In this document: in pieces, positions 40,407 through 48,269 of the stretch | Numbering within the stretch: position 1 is the first letter of the stretch | How the letters are laid out: every line of letters starts with the position of its first letter | Assembly: GCF_006376685.1 (NCBI RefSeq) | Contig: NZ_VEWL01000003.1 | Coordinates: forward strand, 341,727 to 405,726 | Source of the DNA: Ochrobactrum teleogrylli | GTDB lineage: Bacteria; Pseudomonadota; Alphaproteobacteria; Rhizobiales; Rhizobiaceae | Reading direction: 5' to 3' | Length of the DNA stretch: 64,000 bases | Notes under the pieces: model-generated | Told to the model about the DNA's origin: nothing | Databases searched by the model: none | Seen by the model: the letters and a program-made list of their open reading frames with translations, nothing else | Position numbers and translations under genes: made by a program

Positions 40407-41996
40407 TCAGGCAGCCTGATCGTTGATGAGGCGCTTCAGAAGCTCCAGCTCTTGTGCCAGCTTGGTGTCGGCACCCACCAGATCTTCGATCTTGCGCACA
40501 GCGTGCAGCACGGTGGTGTGATCGCGTCCGCCAAAGCGGCGGCCAATTTCAGGCAGCGAGCGCGGCGTCATCATCTTGGCGAGATACATCGCCACCTGAC
40601 GCGGCTTCACGATGGTGCGGGTACGACGATTCGAGAGCAGATCCTGCTTCGAAACATTGTAATGCCTCGCCACGATGCGCTGGATCTCCTCGATGCGGAT
40701 GCGCTTCGGTTCACCTGCGCGGGTCAAATGACCCAGCAGCTCATCCACGCGGTCGATTGACAGATTCGGCTCGAAAGACTGGCGGAACAGAAGCTGGTTG
40801 AAAGCACCTTCCAGCTCGCGACCCGATCCGGTGACGGTGCGGGCAACATGCGAGAGAATCTCGTCGCCAATGTTGAGGCTCGGATCTTCAACCTGTGCCG
40901 TGTTCAGACGACGACGCAGCATTTCAACGCGCATGTCGTAATCCGGTGCGGCCACTTCAAGCGCGACGCCGCCCTGCAGACGCGAACGGACGCGAACGTC
41001 GAGCGATTCCAGTTCCGACGGTGCACGATCAGCGGCAACCACGACCTGCTTGGCGCTGTCGAGCAGCGTGTTCAGGAGATGGCAGAACTCGTGCTGAATG
41101 GACTTGCCCTGCAGAAACTGCATGTCGTCAATGACCAGAAGGTCGATGTCGCGCAGCTGTTCCTTGAAGGAAAGCGCATTGTTGTCACGGATCGCGGTCG
41201 CAAAGCGCCACATGAAATATTCAGCTGTCAGATAAACGACGCGGGCCTTTTCCTGACGCTGCAACGCCGCCGCTGCAATGGCCTGGAGAAGATGCGTCTT
41301 GCCGAGACCAACGGAGGCATGGATGAAAAGCGGGTTGAAGCGCACGGCGCTGGAACCGGCTTCCGCAATGGTGCGGGCGGCAGCAAGCGCTACGCGATTC
41401 GATGCGCCATCGACGAAGCTGTCGAAGGTGTAGCGCGGATCAAGCGGCGAACCGAGAATCGAGCCCGAAGCGGCAGCCGATTCTGCAACCACGGCGGATC
41501 CGCGCTTGTCACCGATATGCTGACCAGCAAAGGACTGGCCGACCGGGAACATCATCTTTTCGCGCGGCGCCACGACCGGCTTGGTTTCAGCCGATTCTGC
41601 CGTTTCTGCGGGAGCGGCGCTGCGAACCACACGGTTCATGCCGCGCACCACAACTTCGACCTTCAGGATCTGGGCGTTTTCTTCCTGCCAGAGTTCGGTC
41701 AGGAGTTCGGAATAATGATTGTTGATCCAGGAGCGCAGAAAAGCGGTCGGAACCGACAGACGCACAATGCTCTTGGAAATATCGTCAAGTTTCAACCGGC
41801 CAAACCAGCTCGAATAGATTTCGCTGCCCACGCGGGCTTTCAGCTTTGCCGTCAGGCGCTCGAAAGCCTCTTCGCTAACCGCAGCGTCCACGTTCGTCAG
41901 GCTCTTGTCATTGCCGGTAGCAGAAGATCCATGGATACGGTTCGCATGTGCATCATCACCCATCGTTGCCGTCGCCTTGCCGCTCGTCATTGCCAT
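40407..41996 (-). CDS. dnaA: Chromosomal replication initiator protein DnaA
   Basis: DnaA is the AAA+ protein that opens the replication origin. The protein of up to 529 residues has the N-terminal domain ([22 protein letters not shown]), a long linker, the AAA+ domain with Walker [15 protein letters not shown] and Walker [14 protein letters not shown], and the DNA-binding C-terminus with [16 protein letters not shown]. The start is uncertain: ATG 41996, 41990 or 41963 are possible; the conserved part begins near residue 42. Its upstream region is listed separately. Confidence 0.95.
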   Translation of the reverse strand: MAMTSGKATATMGDDAHANRIHGSSATGNDKSLTNVDAAVSEEAFERLTAKLKARVGSEIYSSWFGRLKLDDISKSIVRLSVPTAFLRSWINNHYSELLTELWQEENAQILKVEVVVRGMNRVVRSAAPAETAESAETKPVVAPREKMMFPVGQSFAGQHIGDKRGSAVVAESAAASGSILGSPLDPRYTFDSFVDGASNRVALAAARTIAEAGSSAVRFNPLFIHASVGLGKTHLLQAIAAAALQRQEKARVVYLTAEYFMWRFATAIRDNNALSFKEQLRDIDLLVIDDMQFLQGKSIQHEFCHLLNTLLDSAKQVVVAADRAPSELESLDVRVRSRLQGGVALEVAAPDYDMRVEMLRRRLNTAQVEDPSLNIGDEILSHVARTVTGSGRELEGAFNQLLFRQSFEPNLSIDRVDELLGHLTRAGEPKRIRIEEIQRIVARHYNVSKQDLLSNRRTRTIVKPRQVAMYLAKMMTPRSLPEIGRRFGGRDHTTVLHAVRKIEDLVGADTKLAQELELLKRLINDQAA

Positions 41997-42290
41997 CGCT
42001 CGCCTGCCTTCACATTCGTACGCGCCATTTTCCGGCGCTTGTCATTTTTTCCAGCTCGTCGTTCCGGATCTGTCGTCCTTCAACGTCGGCGGTACTCATT
42101 CATACACTCAGGCCCGCAAACATCCGGGCCAAACACAAACTCAATCGAACCCAACAGGTCCCAAACCGAAATACTCCTTTCCGGTTACCCGCGCACGACT
42201 CATACAACTGTTCACCGAAGGCTGATTGCCCGGAACCCCTTCCACGACAACCACTCAATTGCCCGCCATCTGTCCAAAACGACTTTCCGG

Positions 42291-42305
42291 TTAATGGCCA
42301 GTTAA
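42291..42305. promoter_or_regulatory. CtrA consensus site TTAA-N7-TTAA upstream of dnaA
   Basis: TTAA TGGCCAG TTAA has exactly the 7-bp spacing of the CtrA consensus and is part of a direct repeat GTTAATGGCC. It lies about 295 bp before the dnaA start. Confidence 0.5.
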
Positions 42306-42689
42306 TGGCCCGGTCATTGAATGATAAGCAATCGCCTGAAAGAAAGAGGACCTTGGAGACCAGAAAATAGCGCCCGCGGATTGAACATCCACGCTGACAT
42401 TCGACAGCAATAAGCGCTAACTCCGGGCCGGTGGCCCACCCCTCTTGATGAGCTGACTTTAGCGAAGGGCCGGCGCAAAGAGCAAGCCTGAGATTGCCAG
42501 TTTTTTTTCATAAAACCCCTTGCATGGGGCAGTGCGACAGACAGGGAATCGGACGCCAGCGAATTAACGCCTTTGGATTCAAGGCATTTTCCACATGGTC
42601 AAATTAGATGGTCCTGATCTGTTCCACCTTAAAAATAAATTTTAAAATTTTGCTTGACTCAAACGGCCTTCCGAGTCCGGTCAAACCCC

Positions 42690-42698
42690 TGTGGATAA
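42690..42698. promoter_or_regulatory. DnaA box (perfect TTATCCACA, minus)
   Basis: TGTGGATAA is the exact reverse complement of the consensus DnaA box. A second, one-mismatch box (TTTTCCACA) lies 95 bp away at 42587-42595, with AT-rich DNA between them. Confidence 0.65.
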
Positions 42699-42847
42699 CT
42701 CCGTCGAAATCTTCGCAAATGATTGAAATTACAATTGAAAATTACCTAATCATTGTTTTTGGAAACCTCGGAAACCGGCCTTTTCACATTGAAAAATCTG
42801 CGAAAAAATTGCGACCTCTCGTTGCGCAGCCTTCCGTCAGAAACCCG

Positions 42848-42883
42848 GAAAAAAGAAAACCCGGCTAACAATGAGCCGGGTTT
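42848..42883 (-). terminator. Rho-independent terminator after rpsT
   Basis: On the minus strand AAACCCGGCT pairs with AGCCGGGTTT (10 bp, 7-nt loop) and is followed by TCTTTTTT. It begins about 30 bases after the rpsT stop codon. Confidence 0.88.
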
Positions 42884-42912
42884 CGAAATTTACATATAAA
42901 AATAGGCAGCAA

Positions 42913-43179
42913 TTAGGCGTTGAGTGCCTTCACGCGCTTGGCAAGACGAGACACCTTGCGAGCAGCAGTGTTCTTATGTACGACGCCCTTGGAGGCTGCG
43001 CGCATCAGTTCAGGCTCAGCAGCCTTGAATGCGACTTCCGCAGCCTGCTTGTCGCCGCTCTGAAGAGCGTCTTCCAGCTTGCGGATGAAAGTGCGAACGC
43101 GCGAGCGGCGCGACTTGTTGATTTCGGTGCGGGCAGCGATCTTGCGCACTGCCTTCTTGGCCGAAGGAGTATTGGCCAT
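42913..43179 (-). CDS. rpsT: 30S ribosomal protein S20
   Basis: S20 binds 16S rRNA in the body of the 30S subunit. The 88-residue, strongly basic protein begins [38 protein letters not shown] and ends with the family's [29 protein letters not shown] lies upstream of ATG 43179; an open frame back to 43230 is not used. Terminator downstream. Upstream lies the truncated enoyl-CoA hydratase copy instead of a complete gene. Confidence 0.96.
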   Translation of the reverse strand: MANTPSAKKAVRKIAARTEINKSRRSRVRTFIRKLEDALQSGDKQAAEVAFKAAEPELMRAASKGVVHKNTAARKVSRLAKRVKALNA

Positions 43180-43406
43180 AAATGCCTCTCTTTTTCTGTC
43201 AGCTAGCCAGGGGCTTAAACCGCCGGGCACAAAACCTCTAGGGCAGCCGAAATCCCTAGAAATCCCGGGAAGGCCGCCGATCCGTGGGCGGGCTTATAGA
43301 TCAGCTTTGCCCTCACGTCAACGAGGATTCTGTCTCAACCGCCAATCAAAAAGCCGGATTTGCGCCTGCGTACGGGCTTTTCGGCCCTTACAGGGGGCCA
43401 TCATAC

Positions 43407-43439
43407 CACATCGGGCAACGGTAATAGCTGCCCGATGTG
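43407..43439. repeat. 11-bp hairpin at the 3' end of the truncated ech copy
   Basis: CACATCGGGCA (43407-43417) and TGCCCGATGTG (43429-43439) pair perfectly, nine bases beyond the fragment's stop codon. The intact gene at 13.7 kb retains only CCCGATGTG of the right arm, so the homology between the two copies ends inside this hairpin. It is therefore probably the original 3' flank. Confidence 0.7.
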
Positions 43440-43448
43440 CTGTCGGTC

Positions 43449-43638
43449 TTATCGATTCTTGAAGCTTGGCGTGCGCTTGTCGATGAAAGCAGCCATGCCT
43501 TCTTTCTGATCTTCGGTCGCAAAAAGCGAATGGAACAGGCGGCGCTCATAGCGCAGTCCTTCGTTCAAGGTCATTTCGTAGCTGCGATTGACCGCTTCCT
43601 TGGCCATCAGCACGGAGGGACGCGAGAACGAGGCGATG
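43449..43638 (-). pseudogene. 3'-terminal fragment of enoyl-CoA hydratase gene
   Basis: The fragment encodes the last 62 residues of the crotonase-family protein at 13725-14498, from IASFSRPSV to PSFKNR, with an identical protein sequence. I count six nucleotide differences over 190 bp, all synonymous. Upstream of 43638 the match stops abruptly and unrelated sequence begins, so the catalytic half is absent and no start codon or ribosome site makes sense. It is a broken copy, in the place next to rpsT where the full gene is expected in relatives. Confidence 0.9.
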
Positions 43639-43992
43639 CACCCAATCCAGAACAACTCCTATATGCGGTCAGAACAGGTTCGTGAACCAGTCATCTGGAA
43701 GAATTGCAGCCGACATCGTCAAATACTACAAACTAATGGCATAGGGTGCCGGATCATTACAAATAACCTGACTTCAATTTCAAAATGAACCTCAAGAAAC
43801 CAAAACGAAAAAGGCCGGGATGGACCCGACCTTCCGCTTTCACCTGAGTTGACGCCGGTTCATCCGCGGTCGTCGTCCCAGGTGAATTCCCGATACGGAG
43901 GGAGATATAAACCCTCTCCGTTTCAAGATTGTGACATCCTCGAAATTTCTGCCAAAGAGCAGAAATCACCCGTCGAAACGAGCCGCCCGATA
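43639..43992 (-). ncRNA. Candidate small RNA or structured 3' UTR
   Basis: Read on the minus strand below the 66-codon gene, four hairpins follow each other: ATTTCTGC/GCAGAAAT (43966-43945), an ACGGAG/CTCCGT stem (43921-43895), a CACCTG/CAGGTG stem with an inner GACG pairing (43884-43841) and an AAGGTCGGG/CCCGGCCTT stem followed by TTTTTC (43833-43806), which is a good terminator. The transcript would end near 43805. From 43639 to 43800 I see nothing supportable. Whether it has its own promoter or is processed from the upstream gene is unknown. Confidence 0.5.
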
Positions 43993-44193
43993 TCAGGCAG
44001 CCATCGCCGTTTCGGCAAATTCGGGATGGTTATAGTTCCAGACCTCGACCAGACACTGATGCATCAAATCAAGATCGACCGGACCAATCCGGCTCAAGAC
44101 CAGATCAAGATCATCGCGCTCAACACCACGGTTAAGAAGCTCGACAATCGCTTCCGTGAGAATCATTTTATCGTCAAATCTGTAGCGCTGCAT
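43993..44193 (-). CDS. Small conserved-looking protein, 66 residues
   Basis: I do not recognise the family. The protein is soluble, slightly acidic, with alternating helix-like segments (MILTEAIVELLNRGVERDDLDLVLSRIGPVDLDLMHQCLVEVW) and no signal or membrane segment. Support for it being real: a plausible leader, a perfect TTAA-N7-TTAA site next to a TATAAG element upstream, and a terminator-bearing structured 3' region. The Met start at 44193 fits the upstream GGAGCAGG. Confidence 0.65.
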   Translation of the reverse strand: MQRYRFDDKMILTEAIVELLNRGVERDDLDLVLSRIGPVDLDLMHQCLVEVWNYNHPEFAETAMAA

Positions 44194-44498
44194 AAACCTG
44201 CTCCGCTAACTGCCCCAGCTTTTCATGGATTCAGACTAGACACTTATAGTTAACCGAAGCTTAAGCCACGGAAAACCAACGCAACTTCGACTGACGCCAC
44301 GCAACTGACGCGAATGCTTGCCCCTGACGGCTTATGGCCGTCGCCCGATATGAAATATGTAACCAAAGCTATCCAAAAAACGGCCAGAATATCGCCAGGC
44401 CGAACAAGAATAAGTCTCATTCTTACTCCATGCTCCGCCAAAGCCAAGCAAAAACTGGCGATAGAATTTATTTCATAAAACTCTTTTAAAGCGTTCCC
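44194..44498. other. Intergenic region between divergent genes (305 bp)
   Basis: It holds the CtrA-type site and -10 element of the 66-codon gene and a small hairpin GACGGC/GCCGTC (44326-44342). The last ~60 bases before the phosphatase gene are AT-rich (TTTATTTCATAAAACTC). No gene is supported. Confidence 0.5.
44243..44264 (-). promoter_or_regulatory. CtrA consensus site with adjacent -10 element
   Basis: TTAA (44250-44253) and TTAA (44261-44264) are separated by exactly 7 bp; on the minus strand TATAAG follows one base later (44248-44243). The geometry resembles promoters where CtrA covers the -35 position. It would drive the 66-codon gene with a leader of about 45 nt. Confidence 0.5.
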
Positions 44499-45092
44499 AT
44501 GAGCTTTTTCAAAATATACGCCCAATGGTCCGTCAACCGCGTCAGAATTGGCGCTCTTGCTGCTTTGGTGGGAGCAAGTATGTTGGGCGGCTATCTCTAT
44601 ACGATCCAGTATAACGGCAATGTCCATGAAATTGTGCCCGGAGAGGCCTATCGTTCGAACCAGCCTGATCCGGCGCGGATCGCAAAACTGCAAAAGGCCT
44701 ATGGTATCAAGACCATCATCAATCTGCGCGGTCCGGAACCGGGTGCGGATTGGTATGACGACGAAATCAACGCTTCACAAGCGCTTGGCATCCAGCATGT
44801 TGATTTTGAAATGTCGTCCAGCAAGCGGCTGTCGCCCCAGCGCGCGCAGGAGCTGATCACGCTGATGCAGAATGCCGAAAAACCGATTCTCATTCATTGC
44901 AAGGCTGGTGCCGATCGCACTGGCCTTGCCGCGGCGCTTTATGTGGCGGCTATCTCCAAGGGCGGCGAGCGCAAGGCCGAGGGGCAGATGTCCATAGCCT
45001 ATGGGCATTTCGGTTTTCCGGGCAGTCCGACCCATGCGATGGATGACACCTTCGAAGAGCTTGAACCGACGTTCAACTTTTCCGGGTCCTGA
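44499..45092 (+). CDS. Membrane-anchored dual-specificity/tyrosine-type phosphatase
   Basis: The 197-residue protein has an N-terminal anchor (GALAALVGASMLGGYLYTI) and a cysteine-phosphatase domain with the P-loop IHCKAGADRTG (Cys134, Arg140), preceded by YRSNQPDPARI and IINLRGPEPG, which resemble the general-acid region of this family. It should face the periplasm or cytoplasmic membrane surface. Substrate is unknown; protein, lipid and inositol phosphates are all possible. Convergent with the binding-protein gene, with a shared terminator. Confidence 0.85.
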   Translation: MSFFKIYAQWSVNRVRIGALAALVGASMLGGYLYTIQYNGNVHEIVPGEAYRSNQPDPARIAKLQKAYGIKTIINLRGPEPGADWYDDEINASQALGIQHVDFEMSSSKRLSPQRAQELITLMQNAEKPILIHCKAGADRTGLAAALYVAAISKGGERKAEGQMSIAYGHFGFPGSPTHAMDDTFEELEPTFNFSGS

Positions 45093-45121
45093 ACTGCCTT
45101 CTAATATTTATCTGAACGCAA

Positions 45122-45146
45122 AAACGCCGGGACAAGCCCGGCGTTT
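45122..45146. terminator. Bidirectional terminator
   Basis: AAACGCCGGG (45122-45131) pairs with CCCGGCGTTT (45137-45146) around a 5-nt loop. It has T-rich flanks on both strands and lies between the convergent phosphatase and binding-protein genes. Confidence 0.85.
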
Positions 45147-45168
45147 CTGATTGTCTGTCGAGGGCGTC

Positions 45169-46275
45169 TTATTCGAGGCCGACGATCTTGCCGTCATCCC
45201 ACTTGAAGATGTCGAAGCTCGGCGAGCTGAGGTCGCCATTTTCGCCATAGGTCAGCGTGCCGATTGCGGTTTCGATCGGCTTGCCGTCATGCAGAGCCTT
45301 GGCAACGGCAGCCGAATCTTCGGCAGAACCAGCGCTTTCGATGCCAGCCTTGATGACTTCAACTGCGGCATAGGCGTTCATGGTGAAGGCTTCAGCCGGG
45401 ATACCCTTGGCCTTCAGCGCTTCGATGGCGTCCTTGGATGCGGGGTTCTTCGTGGCGTCCTTGGCATTGGTGAACAGCGTGCCCTGTGCGTTGGTGCCGC
45501 CGATTGCCCAATATTCGGTGTTGGACAGACCTTCACCGCCGAGAACCAGCGCCTGCATGCCAGCGTCATGCAGCTGACGCGACAAGAGACCGCCTTCGGC
45601 ATGGTAGCCGCCGAAATAGACGACATCAGCGCCTGCCGACTTCAGCTTGGTCACCAGTGCGCTGAAATCCTTATCGCCCGGCGTGACGGAATCGTAATGC
45701 ACTTCCGTAACACCGCCCTTATTGATCGCAGCCTTGAAAGCGTCGGCCAGGCCCTTGCCATAGGCGCCCTTGTCGTGGATCACAGCGACCTTCTTGTCCT
45801 TGAAGTTCTTCAGGACATAATCGGCCATGACTTCGGCCTGCTGGTCGTCGCGGCCGCAGGTGCGGAACACGTTTTCCAGCTTGCGTGCGGTCAGATCCGG
45901 GCCAGTTGCAGTCGGGGTGACCATCAGCACGCCGTTTTCAGAGAAAACGTCGGATACCGGAATGGCAACGCCGGTCGTAACCGGGCCAACGACGAACTTG
46001 ATGCCATCGCCGACGATCTGGTTGGCAGCAGAGACGCCCTGCTTCGGTTCACCGGCGTCGTCGGCAAACTTCAGAACGATCTTCTCGCCCTTGATGCCGC
46101 CAGCCTTGTTGATGACTTCGGCAGCGGTTTCTGCGCCCTTCTTCACCTGATCGCCGAAAGCGGCAACCGGACCCGTCAGCGGTGCAACCACGCCGATGGT
46201 GATGTCGGCATAAGCAGCGCTGGCAAAACCGAGTGTAGCAGCGAAAGCTACGCTGGACAGAAGTTTCAGGTTCAT
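45169..46275 (-). CDS. Branched-chain amino acid ABC transporter substrate-binding protein (LivK-like)
   Basis: The 368-residue periplasmic protein has a signal peptide ([19 protein letters not shown]) and the type I binding-protein fold: [25 protein letters not shown], the switch region [25 protein letters not shown] and [34 protein letters not shown] precedes ATG 46275. No permease or ATPase genes are nearby, so it is an orphan. Proximity to the leucine catabolic cluster fits a branched-chain ligand, but ligand identity is inferred. Confidence 0.9.
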   Translation of the reverse strand: MNLKLLSSVAFAATLGFASAAYADITIGVVAPLTGPVAAFGDQVKKGAETAAEVINKAGGIKGEKIVLKFADDAGEPKQGVSAANQIVGDGIKFVVGPVTTGVAIPVSDVFSENGVLMVTPTATGPDLTARKLENVFRTCGRDDQQAEVMADYVLKNFKDKKVAVIHDKGAYGKGLADAFKAAINKGGVTEVHYDSVTPGDKDFSALVTKLKSAGADVVYFGGYHAEGGLLSRQLHDAGMQALVLGGEGLSNTEYWAIGGTNAQGTLFTNAKDATKNPASKDAIEALKAKGIPAEAFTMNAYAAVEVIKAGIESAGSAEDSAAVAKALHDGKPIETAIGTLTYGENGDLSSPSFDIFKWDDGKIVGLE

Positions 46276-46614
46276 TCTTTTTCTCCTTTGGTGGGGCGCC
46301 GTCCTGAGACGCGCCCTCATCTAACCCATGATGGCAACCCATCCGGTCAATTGTCAGCGCTTACGTGCTGCCGAATTGCCGGGCCCTCCCTTTTGTTTCA
46401 TCTTACGATCTCAAAGGGTCGATCCAAAAGCGCGCCGCACCGCACCCAAAAAGGGACTGGAGCCATAATATTATCCAAAACAGCCTCGGCGGTTTCGGAA
46501 AACTGCTCCAAAACGGGAGCCGCTTTCGTGATGTGCTAAGAATGCATTTCCGGCTTTCGATTGCAAGGGGCCAAGTGCCCACAGTGACAGCGAAAATCGG
46601 CCTCCTCCCAAAGT
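46276..46614. other. Intergenic region (339 bp)
   Basis: The sequence lies between the liuC stop and the binding-protein start, both on minus. It has an AT-rich patch near 46467-46475 (ATAATATTAT) that may be a promoter element, but I found no well-spaced -35. No gene, repeat or convincing terminator is visible. Confidence 0.4.
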
Positions 46615-47409
46615 CTAACTCCCTCCCTTCCATGATGGTGATTGCTTCGCAAAAAAGGCCGCGATCCCTTCCGCGGCCTCCGGTGTTTCCCATGTGTCGG
46701 CAAGACGGGTGAGCGTCATGTCGATGACGGCTTCGTCAATCGGCGCGACCAGCGCGCGGACGAGCCGTTTCGACGCCGCAACCGCCGCCGGTGCGGTGGA
46801 AAAATACGGTTTGATCTCCGCCTCGACCGCCACATCCAGCTGCTCAGCCTCGACCACCTCATGCAGCAGGCCGATACGCATTGCCTCCTGCGCGTCGAAC
46901 AGTCGGGCAGAGGTAAATGTGCGCAGTGCATGGGCCTGACCAATGCGCGCCACGACATAGGGGCTGATGGTGGCAGGTATCAGACCAAGCTTCGTCTCCG
47001 TCAGGCCGAAGCGCGCGCCGGACACGCCGATGGCTGCATCACAGACACTGATGAGGCCGATACCACCACCATAGGCTTGTCCATTGACGCGCGCGATCAG
47101 CGGTTTTGGCAGATCGCGAAGCGCCTTCAGCATCAAGGCGAGCTTGCGCGCTTCCTCGATCCGCTGCGCACGGCTGGCATTCACCTGCGCCTGCATCCAG
47201 CCAAGGTCGCCGCCCGCGCAAAAGCTCGTGCCCGCACCGGTCAGAACCACAATCCTCACCTTCGGATTATCCGCCAGATGCAGCGCCGCAGTGGTCAGTT
47301 CATCGATCATCAGGCCGGACAGCACATTGTGCTGCTCGGGCCGGTTCAGCGTCAGCGTTGCGACGCTGCGCGCGTCAATGGCAAGCTGAATGGTCTCGAA
47401 AGGGTTCAT
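46615..47409 (-). CDS. liuC: Methylglutaconyl-CoA hydratase (crotonase family)
   Basis: LiuC hydrates 3-methylglutaconyl-CoA to HMG-CoA in leucine degradation. The 264-residue protein has the crotonase oxyanion region SFCAGGDLGWMQ and YGGGIGLISVCDAAIG...FGLTETKLGLIPATISPYV. Its ATG overlaps the HMG-CoA lyase stop by four bases. The assignment to methylglutaconyl-CoA rests on this operon context; sequence alone shows only the crotonase family. Confidence 0.88.
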   Translation of the reverse strand: MNPFETIQLAIDARSVATLTLNRPEQHNVLSGLMIDELTTAALHLADNPKVRIVVLTGAGTSFCAGGDLGWMQAQVNASRAQRIEEARKLALMLKALRDLPKPLIARVNGQAYGGGIGLISVCDAAIGVSGARFGLTETKLGLIPATISPYVVARIGQAHALRTFTSARLFDAQEAMRIGLLHEVVEAEQLDVAVEAEIKPYFSTAPAAVAASKRLVRALVAPIDEAVIDMTLTRLADTWETPEAAEGIAAFFAKQSPSWKGGS

Positions 47410-48269
47410 GCGGCTCTATCCTGACGCAGCGCCTGCGCGAACAATGCCGCCGACCGCAGCTTGTCCAGATCAAGGCCGGTTTCAAAACCCAAACCGTGCA
47501 AAAGTTCGGCCACTGCCACCGTATCGACATTGCCCTTGGCACCCGGCGCAAAAGGACAACCGCCCAGACCGCCGACCGATGCATCGAACACCCGCAAGCC
47601 CTTTTCCAGACTGACGCGAATATTGTCGAGCGCACGTCCGCCCGTGTCGTGATAATGGCCCGCAAGGCTGTGCGCAGGGGCGATGGCAAGCACCGCATCC
47701 AGCATGGCCGCGACCTTGTCGGGCGTGCCGCGCCCAATCGTGTCGCCAAGGCTCACCTCATGGCAACCGAGCGAGAAAAGCTGCTCAGTCACATCGGCAA
47801 CGGCCTGTGGCGCGGTCGGCCCGTCATAGGGGCATTCGATGGCGCAACTGACATAGCCGCGCACCGCAAGCCCGTCATTGATCGCAGCGCCAATTACCGG
47901 CGACAGGCGTTCGATGCTCTCGGCAATCGTGCAGTTGATGTTGGCTTTGGAAAACCCCTCCGAGGCGGAGATGAAAACCGCGACCTCGTCGACATTGGCC
48001 GCAGCCGCCGCCTCATAGCCCTTCATGTTCGGCACGAGCACAGAATAGCGCACGCTGTCGGCGCGACGAATGCCCGCCATCACGTCTGCCGCATCGGCCA
48101 GTTGCGGCACCCATTTCGGGCTCACGAAACTCGTCGCCTCGATGCGGGCATAACCGCAGCCAGACAGGCGGTCGATCAGCGCGATCTTGTCCGCCGTCGG
48201 CACAAAACGTTTCTCGTTTTGCAGGCCGTCACGTGCTGCCATTTCAACGATTTCGACGTGTTCAGCCAT
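47406..48269 (-). CDS. liuE: Hydroxymethylglutaryl-CoA lyase
   Basis: It cleaves HMG-CoA to acetyl-CoA and acetoacetate, the last step of leucine degradation. The 287-residue TIM-barrel protein has the N-terminal EMAARDGLQNEK, the metal/substrate-binding GHYHDTGGRALDN and the family's Cys-containing loop GLGGCPFAPGAKGN. ATG 48269 has GGAGG seven bases upstream. It overlaps the upstream carboxylase subunit gene by eight bases. Confidence 0.94.
   Translation of the reverse strand: MAEHVEIVEMAARDGLQNEKRFVPTADKIALIDRLSGCGYARIEATSFVSPKWVPQLADAADVMAGIRRADSVRYSVLVPNMKGYEAAAAANVDEVAVFISASEGFSKANINCTIAESIERLSPVIGAAINDGLAVRGYVSCAIECPYDGPTAPQAVADVTEQLFSLGCHEVSLGDTIGRGTPDKVAAMLDAVLAIAPAHSLAGHYHDTGGRALDNIRVSLEKGLRVFDASVGGLGGCPFAPGAKGNVDTVAVAELLHGLGFETGLDLDKLRSAALFAQALRQDRAA

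Larger units (their letters stand above)
41997..42912. promoter_or_regulatory. dnaA-rpsT intergenic region, possible origin-like or cell-cycle control region (916 bp)
   Basis: The gap holds a TTAA-N7-TTAA site (42291-42305), TTTTCCACA (42587-42595), an AT-rich stretch (about 42628-42650) and a perfect DnaA box TGTGGATAA (42690-42698). GANTC occurs at 42197, 42546, 42576, 42656 and 42673, four of them within 132 bp. These are the sites of CtrA, DnaA and CcrM. In Caulobacter and Sinorhizobium the mapped origin lies near hemE rather than dnaA, so autocontrol of dnaA is the simpler reading. Confidence 0.55.

Noticed and set aside
42608..42868. 86-codon open frame between dnaA and rpsT
   Set aside because: It crosses the DnaA box and the rpsT terminator and has no ribosome site.
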